This document shows positions 6,298 to 7,474 of a stretch of 7,474 nt of DNA, one piece after another (the first letter of the stretch is position 1; the number at the start of each line of letters is the position of its first letter). Under the pieces are notes generated by a model, which did no database searches, had not been told where the DNA came from, and worked only from the letters and a program-made list of their open reading frames with translations. Source of the stretch: SHZI01 sp038214295 (GTDB taxonomy: Bacteria; Pseudomonadota; Gammaproteobacteria; Steroidobacterales; GCA-2729495); NCBI GenBank assembly GCA_038214295.1, contig JBBQSA010000086.1:1-7474 (forward strand). The letters are read 5' to 3'. Both the position numbers and the translations under genes were made by a program.

Positions 6298-7474
6298 GGG
6301 CGTGGTGGGGTTTCCCGATGCGGGCATTGCTGTTGGCTGGTTTCCTGGCTGGTTTCCTGGCAGCACCAGCCGCCTGGTCCGCGCCCGTCACCTGGCAGGG
6401 CTGGACCTTCGACTACTCGATTACGAGCAACGAGGGCCTCAAGCTGAAAAACGTCACCTTCCAGGGCCGCACGTTGCTCGCCAGCCTCAGCATGCCGGTC
6501 ATCCGCGTCTTCTACGACAACAATGCCTGCGGTCCCTACGCGGACCGGCTGGGCAGCACGGTGTCGCCGATTCCCTGGTTCAACAACGAAACGCTCGCCC
6601 AGCGGGAATTCACCGTGGGCGGCAAGGTCTGGTACGAGATCGGCATCCGGGACAACATCGGCAACTACGATCTTTACCAGGTCTATTACCTGAGTGCGGA
6701 CGGCACGATCGACGCGCACATCTACAGCAAGGGCCTGCAGTGCCTTGTTGACCACGTGCACTACCCCAACTGGCGCATCGACCTGGACCTGGACGGCGCC
6801 ACCAGCGACCAGATCCAGAGGGACAGCGGCGCCGGTTTCGTCGTGATGGGCACGGAGTTCGACGCCGACGCGTCGACTGCGGTGAACCATGCCTGGCGCG
6901 TCCGGGACGCGACCACCGGTCTGCAGGTGGACGTGCTGCCCGGCTTTGCCGACTTCTCGATCCCGGACGGGTCCATTACGCAGCCCGTCGCGGGCTACAC
7001 GAACCACACGGTGTTTGGCCGGCTCTACCGCAGTTCGGAGAACGCGGGCTGGACCTTCGGGCCCAACGTCCAGGTGCCCTACAACGACGGCGAGAATATC
7101 GACGGCAAGGACATCGTGCTCTGGTACGAGGGTTACCTGCCCCACTCGGCTTCAGAGGGGTCGAACCTCTGGCACTCCACCGGCGTGCGGCTGGTCAGCA
7201 ACCTGACGCCGCCACCCCCGCTGGACACGGACGGCGACGGCGTGCCTGATGCCAGCGACAACTGCACGCTGGTGGCCAATCCGGACCAGTTCGATGGGGA
7301 CGGCGACGGCTACGGGAACCTGTGCGACGCTGACCTGAACAACGACGGCTTCAGCAACGCGCAAGACACCGTCCTGTTCCGCGCCCGGATCGGCACGAGT
7401 GACGCCGCCGCCGACCTGAACCACAACGGCTTCGTGAACGCGCAGGACACCACGCTGTTCCGCAAGCTGCTGGG
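6294..7474 (+). CDS. Compact copper amine oxidase-like catalytic domain protein with thrombospondin-3/dockerin-like C-terminus (truncated by window edge)
   Basis: 393 codons are present and the frame is open at the right edge. Residues 1 to about 30 form a signal peptide (LLLAGFLAGFLA core, cleavage between 26 and 30). Residues 31-305 follow the order of a copper amine oxidase enzyme domain. They begin with GLKLKNVTFQGR. Next comes IGNYDLYQVYYLSADGTI, where Tyr125 of N-Y-D is the expected topaquinone precursor and the distance to DGTI equals that in the family. His154-x-His156, followed by NWRIDLDLDG, is the copper pair and its strand. AWRVRDATTG follows, and DIVLWYEGYLPH gives His284 as candidate third ligand. 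Known family members oxidise primary amines to aldehyde, NH3 and H2O2. The domain is much shorter than usual, and no clear D-x-G-E-x-G catalytic-base motif is visible; D84 in PYADRLG is a possible substitute, so activity is uncertain. A thrombospondin type 3 repeat starts at D311 and two dockerin-like loops at D347 and D374. The gene is coupled to the N-domain gene upstream. Confidence 0.75.
   Translation, partial: MRAWWGFPMRALLLAGFLAGFLAAPAAWSAPVTWQGWTFDYSITSNEGLKLKNVTFQGRTLLASLSMPVIRVFYDNNACGPYADRLGSTVSPIPWFNNETLAQREFTVGGKVWYEIGIRDNIGNYDLYQVYYLSADGTIDAHIYSKGLQCLVDHVHYPNWRIDLDLDGATSDQIQRDSGAGFVVMGTEFDADASTAVNHAWRVRDATTGLQVDVLPGFADFSIPDGSITQPVAGYTNHTVFGRLYRSSENAGWTFGPNVQVPYNDGENIDGKDIVLWYEGYLPHSASEGSNLWHSTGVRLVSNLTPPPPLDTDGDGVPDASDNCTLVANPDQFDGDGDGYGNLCDADLNNDGFSNAQDTVLFRARIGTSDAAADLNHNGFVNAQDTTLFRKLL
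6335..6358 (+). repeat. Tandem 12-bp repeat in the signal peptide
   Basis: GGCTGGTTTCCT occurs twice in direct succession (6335-6346 and 6347-6358), giving an in-frame duplication of Ala-Gly-Phe-Leu in the hydrophobic core of the signal peptide. It is a simple in-frame expansion that preserves the reading frame. Confidence 0.85.
7257..7474 (+). repeat. Shared thrombospondin-3/dockerin-like module, copy 2
   Basis: This is the second copy of the module at 4417-4635, coding for residues 322 to 394 (last codon incomplete at the edge). The spacing of the two EF-hand loops, 27 residues, is the same as in copy 1. The differences cluster in loop positions that are not calcium ligands (for example Gly-Ala-Thr versus Gly-Phe-Ser). 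The window ends exactly where the module ends in copy 1, so the short tail and stop codon are probably just outside. Confidence 0.85.

Noticed and set aside
6195..7145. 316-codon minus-strand open frame
   Set aside because: It is antisense to the amine oxidase-like catalytic gene, whose motifs, signal peptide and ribosome site are convincing.
5581..7474. One amine oxidase gene broken by a frameshift
   Set aside because: The second reading frame has its own signal peptide, strong ribosome site and ATG overlapping the stop, all expected of two genes and not of an accidental frameshift.

Overview
The window is high-GC, coding-dense DNA. It looks like the chromosome of a Gram-negative bacterium, probably a proteobacterium: there are Sec signal peptides, a periplasmic-type c-type cytochrome, a P-type copper ATPase, and exported proteins ending in thrombospondin-3/dockerin-like calcium-binding tails. 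The sequence alone does not name the organism. Five protein genes are supported, two of them cut by the window edges. No RNA gene, insertion sequence, CRISPR array or phage feature was seen.

Layout. Positions 1-1412 (minus strand) hold the N-terminal 470 codons of a copper-exporting P1B-type ATPase with two heavy-metal-binding domains; its C-terminal half lies beyond the left edge. A 241-bp divergent intergenic region (1413-1653) separates it from 1654-4668 (plus), a 1004-residue exported fusion of a YVTN-type beta-propeller, a MauG/cytochrome c peroxidase-like di-heme domain, thrombospondin type 3 repeats and a dockerin-like EF-hand pair. This gene converges, with one base between stop codons, on 4670-5416 (minus), a stand-alone class I glutamine amidotransferase. 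A second divergent gap (5417-5580) leads to a translationally coupled plus-strand pair: 5581-6297 and 6294 to the right edge.

The pair is the most interesting part. The second protein has the landmarks of a copper amine oxidase (CAO) catalytic domain: the Asn-Tyr-Asp topaquinone-precursor motif, a His-x-His copper pair followed by the family's Arg-x-Asp strand, and a late 'DIVLWY...H' segment with a candidate third copper ligand. It is much shorter than classical CAOs. The first protein resembles the small N2/N3-type domain that normally precedes the CAO catalytic domain in one chain. Each has its own signal peptide and they overlap by ATGA, so this looks like a naturally split, compact CAO-like enzyme, not a sequencing frameshift.

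The CAO-like protein and the beta-propeller/di-heme protein end in the same 73-residue calcium-binding module (about 78% identical by hand count). This suggests a common extracytoplasmic destination or assembly mode. A working hypothesis is an extracytoplasmic amine-oxidising set: the ATPase exports copper, the split CAO uses it and makes H2O2, and the di-heme protein acts as peroxidase, electron acceptor or cofactor-maturation factor. The gene identities are well to moderately supported; the functional coupling is inference.
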